Below, piece after piece: positions 52,028 to 59,914 of a stretch of 64,000 nt of DNA (the first letter of the stretch is position 1; each line of letters begins with the position of its first letter). Made by a program: the position numbers and the translations under genes. The stretch lies in the NCBI GenBank assembly GCA_034422735.1, contig DAOUJL010000082.1, forward strand, positions 1 to 64,000, in the 5' to 3' direction. This DNA comes from CATOSD01 sp034422735 (GTDB lineage Bacteria > Chloroflexota > Dehalococcoidia > Lucifugimonadales > CATOSD01). The notes under the pieces were generated by a model. The model searched no databases. It was not told the origin of the DNA and saw only the letters and a program-made list of their open reading frames with translations.

Positions 52028-53059
52028 GTGTCCACCAGCGCACAAGTAGAGGCACTCCCCGATAGCTGCACGTCTCTCCGCGAGGAGTACGACGCACTCA
52101 CTGGCGCAGTCGGGCTGGTGCGACGGTCGCACGTCGGCCGCCTTGAGCTAACCGGCGAGGACGCGCTCGATCTGCTCAACAGGCTCAGCACCAACAAGCT
52201 GGAGGACCTGACGCCCGGCGCGGGCGTGGGCAGCGTGCTAACCTCAGCCAAGGGCAGAATCGTCGACCTGCTGCTGGTGCTCATGCTGGAGGACCGGCTT
52301 CTGCTACTCGTCGGCCCGGACGCGCGGGAGCGAGTGGCGGAGTGGATCGACTTCTACACGTTCGTCGAGGAGGTGACCGTACGCGACGTCACCCCAGACA
52401 CCGCCATGTTCTCGCTGGTCGGCCCGGGAGCCGTCGCCCTCGTAGAAGAGTTGGCCGGCGAAAGCGTGGCGACAATGCCATCGTACGGCGTGCAATCGGC
52501 CAGCCTCGGCGGCGTGAACGTAACCGTTGTGCGCGAAGATTTCGGCGCGCTGCCCGGATTCGACGTCATAGCGTCCGCGGAAGACGGCGAGCGGCTGTGG
52601 CGCTACCTGGTCGAGCGCACCTCGGGAGATGGCGCCAAGCCCGTCGGCTCGCTCGCACTGGAGACCGTCCGCGTGGAGCAGGGAGTGCCCGCTCCCGGAT
52701 TGGAACTGTCCGAGGACTACAACCCCCTGGAGGCCGGGCTCCTCGAGCACATCAGTTTCAACAAGGGATGCTACATCGGGCAGGAGGTTATCGCGCGGCT
52801 GGACACCTACAAGAAAGTGTCCAAGTACCTCGTCGGCCTATCATGGGACGGCCAGGATCTGCCGCCCGCCGGAGCGAGCCTGACCGTCGACGGCAAGCGA
52901 TCCGGCGTGGTGACTTCGGCGGTGAAATCGGAGCGGCTCCAACGGGGTATTGGTCTTGGCTACGTGCGCAAGGCCCACGCCGAGCCCGGGTCGGTGCTCG
53001 CACTAGAACAAGACGGCGCGGAGATCGAGGTTCGGGTAGAGACGCTGCCGTTCAGATAG
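52028..53059 (+). CDS. ygfZ: Folate-binding Fe-S maintenance protein YgfZ (GcvT-like)
   Basis: A 343-aa tetrahydrofolate-binding protein related to the glycine-cleavage T protein. The YgfZ signature K-G-C-Y-x-G-Q-E is present as NKGCYIGQEVIARLDTY, containing the redox-active Cys. The N-terminal GLVRRSHVGRLELTGEDALDL and C-terminal barrel support the call. The start is GTG at 52028, 42 bp after the Fe-S carrier. Its end overlaps the FabL-like gene convergently by 8 bp. Confidence 0.93.
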   Translation: MSTSAQVEALPDSCTSLREEYDALTGAVGLVRRSHVGRLELTGEDALDLLNRLSTNKLEDLTPGAGVGSVLTSAKGRIVDLLLVLMLEDRLLLLVGPDARERVAEWIDFYTFVEEVTVRDVTPDTAMFSLVGPGAVALVEELAGESVATMPSYGVQSASLGGVNVTVVREDFGALPGFDVIASAEDGERLWRYLVERTSGDGAKPVGSLALETVRVEQGVPAPGLELSEDYNPLEAGLLEHISFNKGCYIGQEVIARLDTYKKVSKYLVGLSWDGQDLPPAGASLTVDGKRSGVVTSAVKSERLQRGIGLGYVRKAHAEPGSVLALEQDGAEIEVRVETLPFR

Positions 53060-53801
53060 TCAGCGAAACGCCGCCGTCCACCACCAGCACCTGCCCCCTT
53101 ATCATGCGAGCCGCGTCGGTGCACAGGAACGCCACCACGCGGGCGATGTCCTCCCCGGTAACCGACCTGCCGTCCAGCGTGGTCTTGGTAGCGCTCACCA
53201 TCTCCTCCCTGTTCGGAAACGAGTCGAACGCGCCGGTTTCCACGTAACCGCCCGAAACGGCGTTGACCGAAATGCCCTTCTCGGCCAGCTCGACCGCGAG
53301 GTACCGCGTCATCGACTCCAGCGCCGCCTTGGACACCCCGACTGAGAAGTAGTAGGGCAGCACCTTGTGAGATCCTTGGCTGGTGATGTTCACCACGCTT
53401 CCGCCCCGGGTCATGAGCCTCGAAGCCTCGATGGCGCACAGCCACGGAGCCTTCGCGTTGATGTCCAGCGCCCAGTCCCAGTGCTTTTCGCGCAACTCTC
53501 CGGCGGGCCGCTGGACGCCGGAGGCGGCATTGTTGACTAGGACGTCGAGCGCTCCGAATTCGGCCTCGACGCGGGCGAAAATCTGGCTGATCCTGGCCGA
53601 GTCGCCCAGGTGTGCCCGGATGCTGACGCAGCGGACGCCCTCGCTCTCGACGTCGCGCCGCGTCTGCTCGGCGGCTGTGGAATTGGAGCGGTAGTTGAAA
53701 GCCACGTCGGCGCCGCGCCGCGCGAACTCCAGCGCTATAGCGCGTCCGATGCCACGAGATCCCCCCGTGACGAGGACGGCCTTGCCCTCGAAGTCTCTCA
53801 T
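53052..53801 (-). CDS. Short-chain dehydrogenase, FabL-like enoyl-ACP reductase candidate
   Basis: A 249-aa SDR with VLVTGGSRGIGRAIALEFAR and NNAASGVQRPAGELREKHWD. The active site reads YYFSVGVSKAALESMTRYLA, a Tyr-x6-Lys spacing typical of enoyl-ACP reductases (FabI/FabL) rather than the Tyr-x3-Lys of ketoreductases. With fabG, two hot-dog proteins and plsX upstream it completes a reduction-dehydration-reduction set. The FabL call is inference from active-site spacing and context. Confidence 0.85.
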   Translation of the reverse strand: MRDFEGKAVLVTGGSRGIGRAIALEFARRGADVAFNYRSNSTAAEQTRRDVESEGVRCVSIRAHLGDSARISQIFARVEAEFGALDVLVNNAASGVQRPAGELREKHWDWALDINAKAPWLCAIEASRLMTRGGSVVNITSQGSHKVLPYYFSVGVSKAALESMTRYLAVELAEKGISVNAVSGGYVETGAFDSFPNREEMVSATKTTLDGRSVTGEDIARVVAFLCTDAARMIRGQVLVVDGGVSLTI

Positions 53802-53858
53802 TTCGGTCGTTCGGTCTCCCCGGCGGTGGTTGCGCGCCTTGCGCGAGCCGCGGCCGCG

Positions 53859-54611
53859 CTAGATGGCCATTCCGCCGTCGACGCTGATCACCTGGCCGGT
53901 CATGTAGCTGGCCTTTTCGCTGGCAACGAAGGCCGCGAGGTGGGCCACGTCGTCGACCTCCCCGAAGTGTCCCTGGGGAATCCACGTCATAATCCGGTCC
54001 TTCTGCTCCTGCGTCAGGCCGGCCACCGTGTCGGTGCTGATATAGCCGGGCGTTATGGTGTTCACGGTGATGTTGCGCGTGGCGATCTCCTTGGCCAGCG
54101 CCTTGGTGAATCCGATGAGCCCGGCCTTGGAGGCGGAGTAGTTGGCCTGGCCCACGTTGCCGCGAATTCCGACCACCGAGCCGATGTTGATTATGCGCCC
54201 CCAGCGCCCCCGCATCATGCCGCGCAGCGCCGCCCGTGTGCAGTAGAACGTGCCGGTCAGGTTGGTGGCCAGCACGCGATCCCACGCCCTGTCGGACATC
54301 CTGATCAACAGACCGTCGTCTATGATTCCGGCGTTGTTCACCAAGATGTCGATGCGTCCCCACGTACCGTTCACCTCATCGACCATCGCCGTGACCTGCT
54401 CCAGGTCGCTCACGTCCGCGTGGACGGTGAACGCCTCGACACCGGTCTCTTTGATGGTGTCGACGACGACGTTCGCCTCATCCTGCGAGGTGTTGTAATT
54501 GACAGCCACCTTGACGCCCTGTTCCGCCAGCCGCAGGGCGATGGCTCTGCCAATGCCCTTGGAGGCGCCGGTGACAAGTGCGGCTTTTCCTTCTATGTCC
54601 GATCTGCTCAA
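53859..54611 (-). CDS. fabG: 3-oxoacyl-[acyl-carrier-protein] reductase FabG
   Basis: A 250-aa NADPH-dependent SDR of fatty-acid synthesis. ALVTGASKGIGRAIALRLAE binds the cofactor, INIGSVVGIRGNVGQANYSA then SKAGLIGFTKALAKEI gives the Ser-Tyr-x3-Lys catalytic set (Tyr in NYSASKAG), and the C terminus YMTGQVISVDGGMAI is classic FabG. It lies between plsX and the FabL-like SDR. Confidence 0.95.
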   Translation of the reverse strand: MSRSDIEGKAALVTGASKGIGRAIALRLAEQGVKVAVNYNTSQDEANVVVDTIKETGVEAFTVHADVSDLEQVTAMVDEVNGTWGRIDILVNNAGIIDDGLLIRMSDRAWDRVLATNLTGTFYCTRAALRGMMRGRWGRIINIGSVVGIRGNVGQANYSASKAGLIGFTKALAKEIATRNITVNTITPGYISTDTVAGLTQEQKDRIMTWIPQGHFGEVDDVAHLAAFVASEKASYMTGQVISVDGGMAI

Positions 54612-54666
54612 CTCGCCTCCCTGAATAGCAAAACGATCGATTGGCCCGGCGCGACGAGTTTTCGCG

Positions 54667-55689
54667 CTAGCCCGCGACCCTGCTTCTGACGCTTGAGATC
54701 TCTTCGTTCAGCTCGCTCACGAACTGGCTGTCCACGGCTCTCTTGGCCGTGAAGATGGCGCGTTTGACGGCCGTGCGCCTGGCGCGGCCGTGTCCAACGA
54801 TGCTCACGCCATTGACGCCAAATATCGGGCCGCCTCCCCAGGTCTCGGCAACGTTGTTCAGCTCGTAGACCTCGGCTACGATACGCTCCAACTCCCCTGC
54901 GGGCAGACTGTCGCCCAGCGCATCGCGCAGGTGGCCGGAGAACGCCTGCCCCAGTCCCTCTGTCAACTTCATTACGACGTTGCCGACGAACCCGTCGCAG
55001 ACCACGACCTCCGCGGGGCCGAATGGCAGCTCGTTGGCCTCGACGTTGCCAATGAAGTCCAGTCCGCTCTTCTTCAGCAACTCCGTGGCCTCTTTCACCT
55101 GGCTATTGCCTTTTCCCGCCTCGCTGCCCACACTCAGTAGCGCCACCCGTGGCCTCTCGATGCCCCAGAACTTGCGGGCAAACACCTCGCCTATCACGCC
55201 GAACGTGAGTAGCTGAGCGGGGCGTGAGTCCACGTTCGCCCCCAGATCGATTATGGCCGTCCGTGGGGCTAGACCCACCGCGGGGCCGCCGATGGCAGGG
55301 CGCTCCACGCCCTCCGGCATCCCGAGCACCACGGCGGCGGCGGCCATCGCGGCGCCGGTCGATCCCATGGACACGCAGGCGTCCGCCAGCCCGTACTTGA
55401 CCAGGCCGGTTGCCACGATTACGGATGCCCTGGGATTCTGGCGCAGGGCGAGCGCGGGCGATTCGCCCTCGCGCACGTAGCCCTCGGAAGGCACGACCGT
55501 AATCGGCATGCCCTCGACGTTGTGACGATCTAGCTCGTCGCGCAGCGTGTCCTCGTCTCCAACGAGACGCACGTCCACGTCGTACTCCGCGACGGCCTCC
55601 ACCGCGCCCGCGACGAGTTCAGCCGGCGCGTGGTCACCACCCATCGCGTCCAGGGCTATCTTGGTGCGCCTTTGCCTGCGGCTGGTCAA
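54667..55689 (-). CDS. plsX: Phosphate acyltransferase PlsX
   Basis: Makes acyl-phosphate from acyl-ACP for phospholipid synthesis. At 340 aa it has KIALDAMGGDHAPAELVAGAV, SMGSTGAAMAAAAVVLGMPEGVERPAIG, VGSEAGKGNSQVKEA and the C-terminal FGVNGVSIVGHGRARRTAV. It links the fatty-acid cluster to membrane lipid output and follows the second hot-dog gene by 15 bp. Confidence 0.96.
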   Translation of the reverse strand: MTSRRQRRTKIALDAMGGDHAPAELVAGAVEAVAEYDVDVRLVGDEDTLRDELDRHNVEGMPITVVPSEGYVREGESPALALRQNPRASVIVATGLVKYGLADACVSMGSTGAAMAAAAVVLGMPEGVERPAIGGPAVGLAPRTAIIDLGANVDSRPAQLLTFGVIGEVFARKFWGIERPRVALLSVGSEAGKGNSQVKEATELLKKSGLDFIGNVEANELPFGPAEVVVCDGFVGNVVMKLTEGLGQAFSGHLRDALGDSLPAGELERIVAEVYELNNVAETWGGGPIFGVNGVSIVGHGRARRTAVKRAIFTAKRAVDSQFVSELNEEISSVRSRVAG

Positions 55690-55704
55690 GTCACGGTCTC
55701 CGAT

Positions 55705-56118
55705 TCACGTTGCGGCCACCACGCTGGCGTCGCCACTTATCACAACGCCGCCGTCCTGGTTCTTCACGCCCACGCCGCACCGGATTACGGTCTGTCCGTC
55801 CTCTTCCTCCACACTCTTCACCTGTCCATGGGCCGTCAGGGTGTCCCCGGGGTAGGAGGGGGCGCGCAGCCGCAGTTTCAGCTTGCCCGTCGAGGACCAG
55901 CTATCGCCGTAGGCGCGCGTCATCATCTCGGATATGAAGGCAATGACCATCATGCCGTGGGCGATGGTGCCCCCGAACTGGGTTGTGGCGGCAAACTCCT
56001 GGTCCAGGTGAATCGGATTGAAGTCTCCGGCGGCGTGTGCGTACCGCTCGATACGCTGCTGGGTGATCTTCCGTTCGATGGTGGGCAACTCCGCGCCCTG
56101 TGTCGTGTAGCCACGCAT
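55705..56118 (-). CDS. MaoC-like hot-dog dehydratase
   Basis: A 137-aa R-specific hydratase/dehydratase subunit. The start at 56118 (MRGYTTQGAEL) gives the normal size. The hydratase-2 motif is YAHAAGDFNPIHLDQEFA with the catalytic Asp and His, followed by TQFGGTIAHGMMVIAFISEM. With the adjacent hot-dog protein it resembles the HadA-HadB arrangement, where one subunit carries the motif and the other lacks it. The probable role is 3-hydroxyacyl-ACP dehydration. Confidence 0.85.
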   Translation of the reverse strand: MRGYTTQGAELPTIERKITQQRIERYAHAAGDFNPIHLDQEFAATTQFGGTIAHGMMVIAFISEMMTRAYGDSWSSTGKLKLRLRAPSYPGDTLTAHGQVKSVEEEDGQTVIRCGVGVKNQDGGVVISGDASVVAAT

Positions 56119-56120
56119 CT

Positions 56121-56537
56121 TTACTCGCCGGGCCGCTGCATCGGCAACATCACGGTGCTCTTGCCGCTGAGCGCCGCGCGACCCTGGGCGTCCGTCGCCT
56201 CCAGGCTCACGACGATGACGCGCATTCCGCGCCGGACGGAATTCTGCAGCACCTGGGCGCGGCATTCGAGCGTTTCGCCAACTGCGACGGACCTGGTGAA
56301 CTCGAGCTCCTGCGCGAGGTGCAGCGAGCCGCCGGGAAGGTCGAGTGCGCGAATCACGCCTCGGAAGCTCAACGCCGCGACCGCCATCGCGGGCGCAAGC
56401 GGCGGGTCGTCGTCAGACGCAAGCGGTGTCTCGTCGCCGATGGCATCCACGTAACGCGCCACGGTCTCGTCGTCCAAGGACAGTTTGTCGCTCGCCAACT
56501 GGCTGCCGGGCGTCAGCGAAGCGTAGTCTACCGGCAA
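56121..56537 (-). CDS. Hot-dog-fold partner protein (MaoC/HadA-like N-terminal type)
   Basis: A 138-aa protein from a TTG start at 56537 preceded by GGAGA. The hot-dog core shows VARYVDAIGDETPLASDDDP, PAMAVAALSFRGVI and LHLAQELEFTRSVAVGETLE. It lacks the D-x4-H hydratase motif seen in the neighbour, so it is probably the structural subunit of a heterodimeric dehydratase. It is the first gene of the five-gene lipid operon, 2 bp from the next gene. Confidence 0.75.
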   Translation of the reverse strand: MPVDYASLTPGSQLASDKLSLDDETVARYVDAIGDETPLASDDDPPLAPAMAVAALSFRGVIRALDLPGGSLHLAQELEFTRSVAVGETLECRAQVLQNSVRRGMRVIVVSLEATDAQGRAALSGKSTVMLPMQRPGE

Positions 56538-56565
56538 AATCGCTGTTCTCCAAAGTGATTGTAGG

Positions 56566-56594
56566 ATTATAGTGGGGCAGGCGTGGCAAAGCAA
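56566..56594 (-). promoter_or_regulatory. Promoter of the fatty-acid operon
   Basis: On the minus strand TTGCTT (56594-56589), 17-bp spacer, TATAAT (56571-56566), about 28 bp before the TTG start. Confidence 0.6.
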
Positions 56595-56634
56595 CGAACG
56601 GGGAACTGCCGAGCCTGGCTAGCACTACCTCGTG

Positions 56635-56887
56635 CCTCCCCCCCACCCCGAAAATTCCGTCACTTTCCTGCGCCACGCGTTCCCCATCCCTGCCTCAGAC
56701 CTACCTCACACTCGCCCCGCTCCGTGCCCACACCTGCGCTATTTCTTCCCACAAATCCGACCCGACCCCGCGATTTCGGCCCTGATTCCGCACATTCGCC
56801 ACTCCCGTTGCGCCGTGCGCACATACGTGCTATCATTCTATACGGCAGGGGGCGGGTTTCAATCCCGCCCGCGGGACCGACCCGCCA
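56635..56887 (+). repeat. Dispersed repeat, left module, copy 2
   Basis: Same orientation as 1317-1550, with additional internal sequence. Shared AAAATTCCGTCACTTTCC, GTGCTATCAT and CCCGCCCGCGGGACCGACCC. A small GGCGGG-TTTCAAT-CCCGCC hairpin resembles a tRNA T-arm but nothing tRNA-like flanks it. Confidence 0.7.
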
Positions 56888-56956
56888 CCGGACATCCGTC
56901 GGGACGTCGAAAACCGTCCACTGACCACCGGCCACCGACCACTGACACCGTCCTCT

Positions 56957-57083
56957 TCTGCCCCGCGACGCGACGCTTATGCCCTGAATTGCCCACGCCG
57001 GCATTACAGAACTGGGCAGCTCCGCCGGCGCACCCAGCTACGGATCGCGCAGAATGGCGCAGAATCGAGCAGATTTTTCTCTC
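56957..57083 (+). repeat. Dispersed repeat, right module, copy 2
   Basis: Matches 1708-1851 through GAATTGCCCACGCCGGCATT, CACCCAGCTACGG and CGCAGAATCGAGCAGATTTT. It lacks the palindromic array that separates the modules in copy 1. Confidence 0.65.
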
Positions 57084-57231
57084 CCGCCTCCGCGAGGGAA
57101 CGAAGAATCTCTGGACGCGCCGGCAAACCGACGCGGTCTCCGCCCAGTTTCGGGGCCTTGCGCCTGTTATGCCGCCGCCTTAAAATGCCGAGCTAGAAGT
57201 CAATTTTTCAGCGGAGTGAAGGAGATTCCAA

Positions 57232-58353
57232 GTGACCAATATCTACGAGCAACTGGGCGCCAGGCCGATTCTCAACGCCCACGGCAACAGGACGCTGCTC
57301 GGAGGCAACACGCCCAACGCCTCGGTCCGGGCGCTGATGGACGAGTCCGAAGAGTTCTACGTGGACATGGGCGAGCTGATCGAAAAGGTGGGCGAGCACA
57401 TATCCGACATGCTAGGCGTCGAGGCCGCGCTCGTCACCCCCGGCTGTGCGGCGGCGCTTACGTTTGGAGCGGCGGCCTGCATCACCGGCGACGACGTCGA
57501 GAAGATCGAGAGTGTGCCAGACGTCACCGGCATGCCTAACGAGATCATCATCCAGCGCCAACTCCGCGTACAGTACGACAGGACGATGACAGTCGCAGGC
57601 GGCAAACTCGTCGAGATTGGCGACGAGGACAGCACGAGCGCTGAGCAGCTCGAGGAGGCCATCGGCCCGAACACCGCCGCCATCCACTACCTGGCCCCCG
57701 GCGACCGGAACCCCGGCGCTCTTCCCCTCGAAGAGGTGATACGCATAGGCCATGCCCACGGCATTCCCATCATCGTGGACGCCGCCGGACAGGTCTACCC
57801 GACCGACCTGCTCAGCAAGTACGTGAGCATGGGAGCGGACCTGGTGGCCTACGGCGCCAAATACTTCGGCGCCGTCAACTCCAGCGGCATGCTCACCGGC
57901 CGCAAGGACCTGGTGGAAGTGGCGCGCAAGCACAGCTCCATCGGCTTCGAGTCCGAAGGCATACGCTCGATCGGGCGAGGCATGAAGATCGACCGCCAGG
58001 AGGTCATCGCCGTGTACGCGGCGCTCCGCGAGTGGCTCACCATGAACCACGAGGACAGGTTCGCGGCCTACGAGGCCCGCATAACCACGCTGGGCGGCGA
58101 CCTCGCGGGCGTAAACGGCATCGGAATGTCCAGCTTCCCGGCGGACGGACCCGCCGACGGCCTGCGAATCGAGGTTGACGCCGATGCCACCGGCAAGAGC
58201 GCAGCCGAGGTGGTCGCGGAGATGCAGGCCGGCAATCCCAGTATCTGGGTGCGCTACAACGCCGACGATCCCAACGCCTTCATCGTCAGGATGGGCACGC
58301 TCAAGGACGGCGGCGAGAAGATAATTGCCGAGCGTCTGAGGGAGATACTCTAG
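57232..58353 (+). CDS. SelA-fold PLP-dependent enzyme (not canonical SelA)
   Basis: A 373-aa fold-type I PLP protein of the L-seryl-tRNA(Sec) selenium transferase-like family (as in D-glucosaminate-6-phosphate ammonia lyase). The probable PLP Lys is Lys210 in YGAKYFGAVNSSGML, with VDAAGQVYP upstream holding the PLP Asp. It lacks the long N-terminal tRNA-binding region of true SelA (about 460 aa). The start is GTG after GTGAAGGAGAT. Tandem amidohydrolases follow, suggesting a catabolic lyase that acts with them. Confidence 0.8.
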   Translation: MTNIYEQLGARPILNAHGNRTLLGGNTPNASVRALMDESEEFYVDMGELIEKVGEHISDMLGVEAALVTPGCAAALTFGAAACITGDDVEKIESVPDVTGMPNEIIIQRQLRVQYDRTMTVAGGKLVEIGDEDSTSAEQLEEAIGPNTAAIHYLAPGDRNPGALPLEEVIRIGHAHGIPIIVDAAGQVYPTDLLSKYVSMGADLVAYGAKYFGAVNSSGMLTGRKDLVEVARKHSSIGFESEGIRSIGRGMKIDRQEVIAVYAALREWLTMNHEDRFAAYEARITTLGGDLAGVNGIGMSSFPADGPADGLRIEVDADATGKSAAEVVAEMQAGNPSIWVRYNADDPNAFIVRMGTLKDGGEKIIAERLREIL

Positions 58354-58368
58354 GCGCGGCGCCAATCG

Positions 58369-58548
58369 AAGTCCCTTCCCCATCGCAGGGGCAGGCAACC
58401 AGAAGTCCCTTCCCCCTTGATGGGACAGACAGCCAAAACTCCCTTCCCCCTTGATGGGGCAGGCAACCAAAACTTCCTTCCCCCTTGATGGGGCAGGCAA
58501 CCAAAACTCCCTTCCCCCTTGATGGGGGAAGGTCAGGATGGGGGTGAA
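58369..58548 (+). repeat. Array of five degenerate REP-like units
   Basis: Units of about 33-35 bp, each with CCCTTCCCCCTTGATGGGGC or a variant joined by AGGCAACCAAAACT linkers; the last has the full GGAAGGTCAGGATGGGGGTGA tail. The array runs into the start of the amidohydrolase gene, whose ATG at 58538 is inside the final tail. Confidence 0.85.
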
Positions 58549-59857
58549 AAAGGTGGCTAACGACGCATACACGCTCATAAGAGGCGGTCGCCTGATCGAC
58601 GGCCTGGGCGGCCCACCTCTGAAAGACGGCGCGGTGCTGCTGCGCGGCGACAGGATAGCCGCCGTTGGCCGGGCGAGCGAGGTCGTTCCGCCGGAGGGCG
58701 CGCCCGCGGCCACCTACGACTATCCGGGCAAGACCATCATGCCCGGCATGGTCGATTGCCACACGCACCACAACGGTTTCGGCGACGGCCGCCCCGGCGA
58801 GGACGTGGCGGCACAGCCAGACGAGGTGCTCATGCTCCAGTCGGCGCGCAACGCCAGGGCGAGCCTCGTGACCGGCGTGACGACCATCCGCGAGAACGGC
58901 CCCAAGAACACCACCATGTTCAGGCTGCGCGACGCGGTGAACCAGGGCATTCTCATCGCTCCCAGAATGGTGCTGTGCGGCCGCCCCGTCGCCATCGTCG
59001 GCGGGCACATGGGCTACTTCGGCACAGAGGTCACCGGCGCCGTGGAGGCCAAGCGCGAGACCCGGCGGCTCATCCAGGAGGGCGCCGACTACATCAAGAT
59101 AACCGCCACCGGCGGCAGCACGAGGACATCGTTCCCGCTCAGGCCGTCGTTTACGCTCGAGGAGTTGCGGGCCATCACCGAGGAGGCCCAGAACTTCGGC
59201 AAGCTCACCGCCACCCACTGCCTATCGACGCAGGGCATCATCAACTCGCTGGACGCCGGCGTGGACATGATCGTTCACTGCGCCTATATGGAGGCCGACG
59301 GCTCCAACAAGTTCCGCGAGGACGTGGCCGAGCGAATCGGCGAGCAGGGCGCGTTCGTCAACCCCACGCTGCACGTGGGACGCGCGCGGGCCTGGACCTT
59401 CATGCACAAGCGCGAGGAGCAGGGACTGACCGCCGAGGAGCAGGCGCGGCTGGACGACAACCTGCGCGCCTACGACGATAAGCTCAACGACTGCCGCCGG
59501 ATGCAGGAGATGGGCCTCAAGGTGATCACCGGCTCCGATTCTTCCTGGGGTGACTACGCGCTCGGCAACACCTTCTTCGAGACCGAGTGCCTGGTGGACG
59601 CCGGCTACTCGGCCATGCAGGGAGTGCTGTCGGTCACCAGCGAGGCGGCCAAGGCGCTCGAACTGTTCGACGAGGTAGGCTCGCTGGAACCGGGCAAGGC
59701 CGCCGACGTGATAGTGGTGGACGGCAACCCCGCGAAGGACATCGCCGCGCTCTGGAACGTGGAGGATGTCTTCTTCGGAGGACGGCTGCTCGACCGCGGT
59801 ACCTCCGAGTCTGTGGATGCCTTCCGACAGGTCCGGCCCGACAGCTCTCCCATTTAG
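58538..59857 (+). CDS. Metal-dependent amidohydrolase, tandem copy A
   Basis: A 439-aa TIM-barrel hydrolase. YTLIRGGRLIDGLGG opens the beta domain; ligands are DCHTHHNGFGDGRPG (H-x-H), IKITATGGSTRTSFPLRP (candidate Lys bridge), ATHCLSTQG, MIVHCAYMEADG and GSDSSWGDYALGN. GSLEPGKAADVIVVDGNP closes it. It is a close paralogue of the next gene. The ATG at 58538, GTG 58544 and GTG 58553 are alternative starts; the upstream signal is supplied by repeat sequence. Substrate unknown. Confidence 0.88.
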   Translation: MGVKKVANDAYTLIRGGRLIDGLGGPPLKDGAVLLRGDRIAAVGRASEVVPPEGAPAATYDYPGKTIMPGMVDCHTHHNGFGDGRPGEDVAAQPDEVLMLQSARNARASLVTGVTTIRENGPKNTTMFRLRDAVNQGILIAPRMVLCGRPVAIVGGHMGYFGTEVTGAVEAKRETRRLIQEGADYIKITATGGSTRTSFPLRPSFTLEELRAITEEAQNFGKLTATHCLSTQGIINSLDAGVDMIVHCAYMEADGSNKFREDVAERIGEQGAFVNPTLHVGRARAWTFMHKREEQGLTAEEQARLDDNLRAYDDKLNDCRRMQEMGLKVITGSDSSWGDYALGNTFFETECLVDAGYSAMQGVLSVTSEAAKALELFDEVGSLEPGKAADVIVVDGNPAKDIAALWNVEDVFFGGRLLDRGTSESVDAFRQVRPDSSPI

Positions 59858-59865
59858 CCCGTCCC

Positions 59866-59911
59866 ATAAGTCCCTTCCCCCTTGACGGGGGAAGGTTAGG
59901 ATGGGGGTGAC
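59866..59911 (+). repeat. REP-like unit between the paralogous amidohydrolases
   Basis: AGTCCCTTCCCCCTTGACGG palindrome, GGAAGGTTAGGATGGGGGTGA tail. It fills almost the entire intergenic space and supplies the G-rich sequence ahead of the next GTG start. Confidence 0.85.
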
Positions 59912-59914
59912 TTC

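Larger units (their letters stand above)
56538..57231. other. Gap of about 0.7 kb with promoter and composite repeat
   Basis: Apart from the leftward promoter it consists of the left (56635-56887) and right (56957-57083) repeat modules and a short spacer with two CACCGG-type direct repeats (56885-56950). No convincing gene is seen. GTGAAGGAGAT at the end is the ribosome site of the next gene. Confidence 0.6.

Noticed and set aside
56845..56885. tRNA T-arm-like hairpin GGCGGG-TTTCAAT-CCCGCC
   Set aside because: No acceptor, D or anticodon arms flank it, and it lies in a repeat that occurs again at 1500-1550.
57232..58353. Canonical SelA, which would directly support selenocysteine use
   Set aside because: It is too short, lacks the N-terminal tRNA-binding part, and its neighbours are amidohydrolases rather than selB. 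It belongs to a lyase-like branch.
58369..58548. CRISPR array
   Set aside because: The repeats are palindromic, contiguous and degenerate, with short similar linkers rather than unique spacers, and no cas gene is present.
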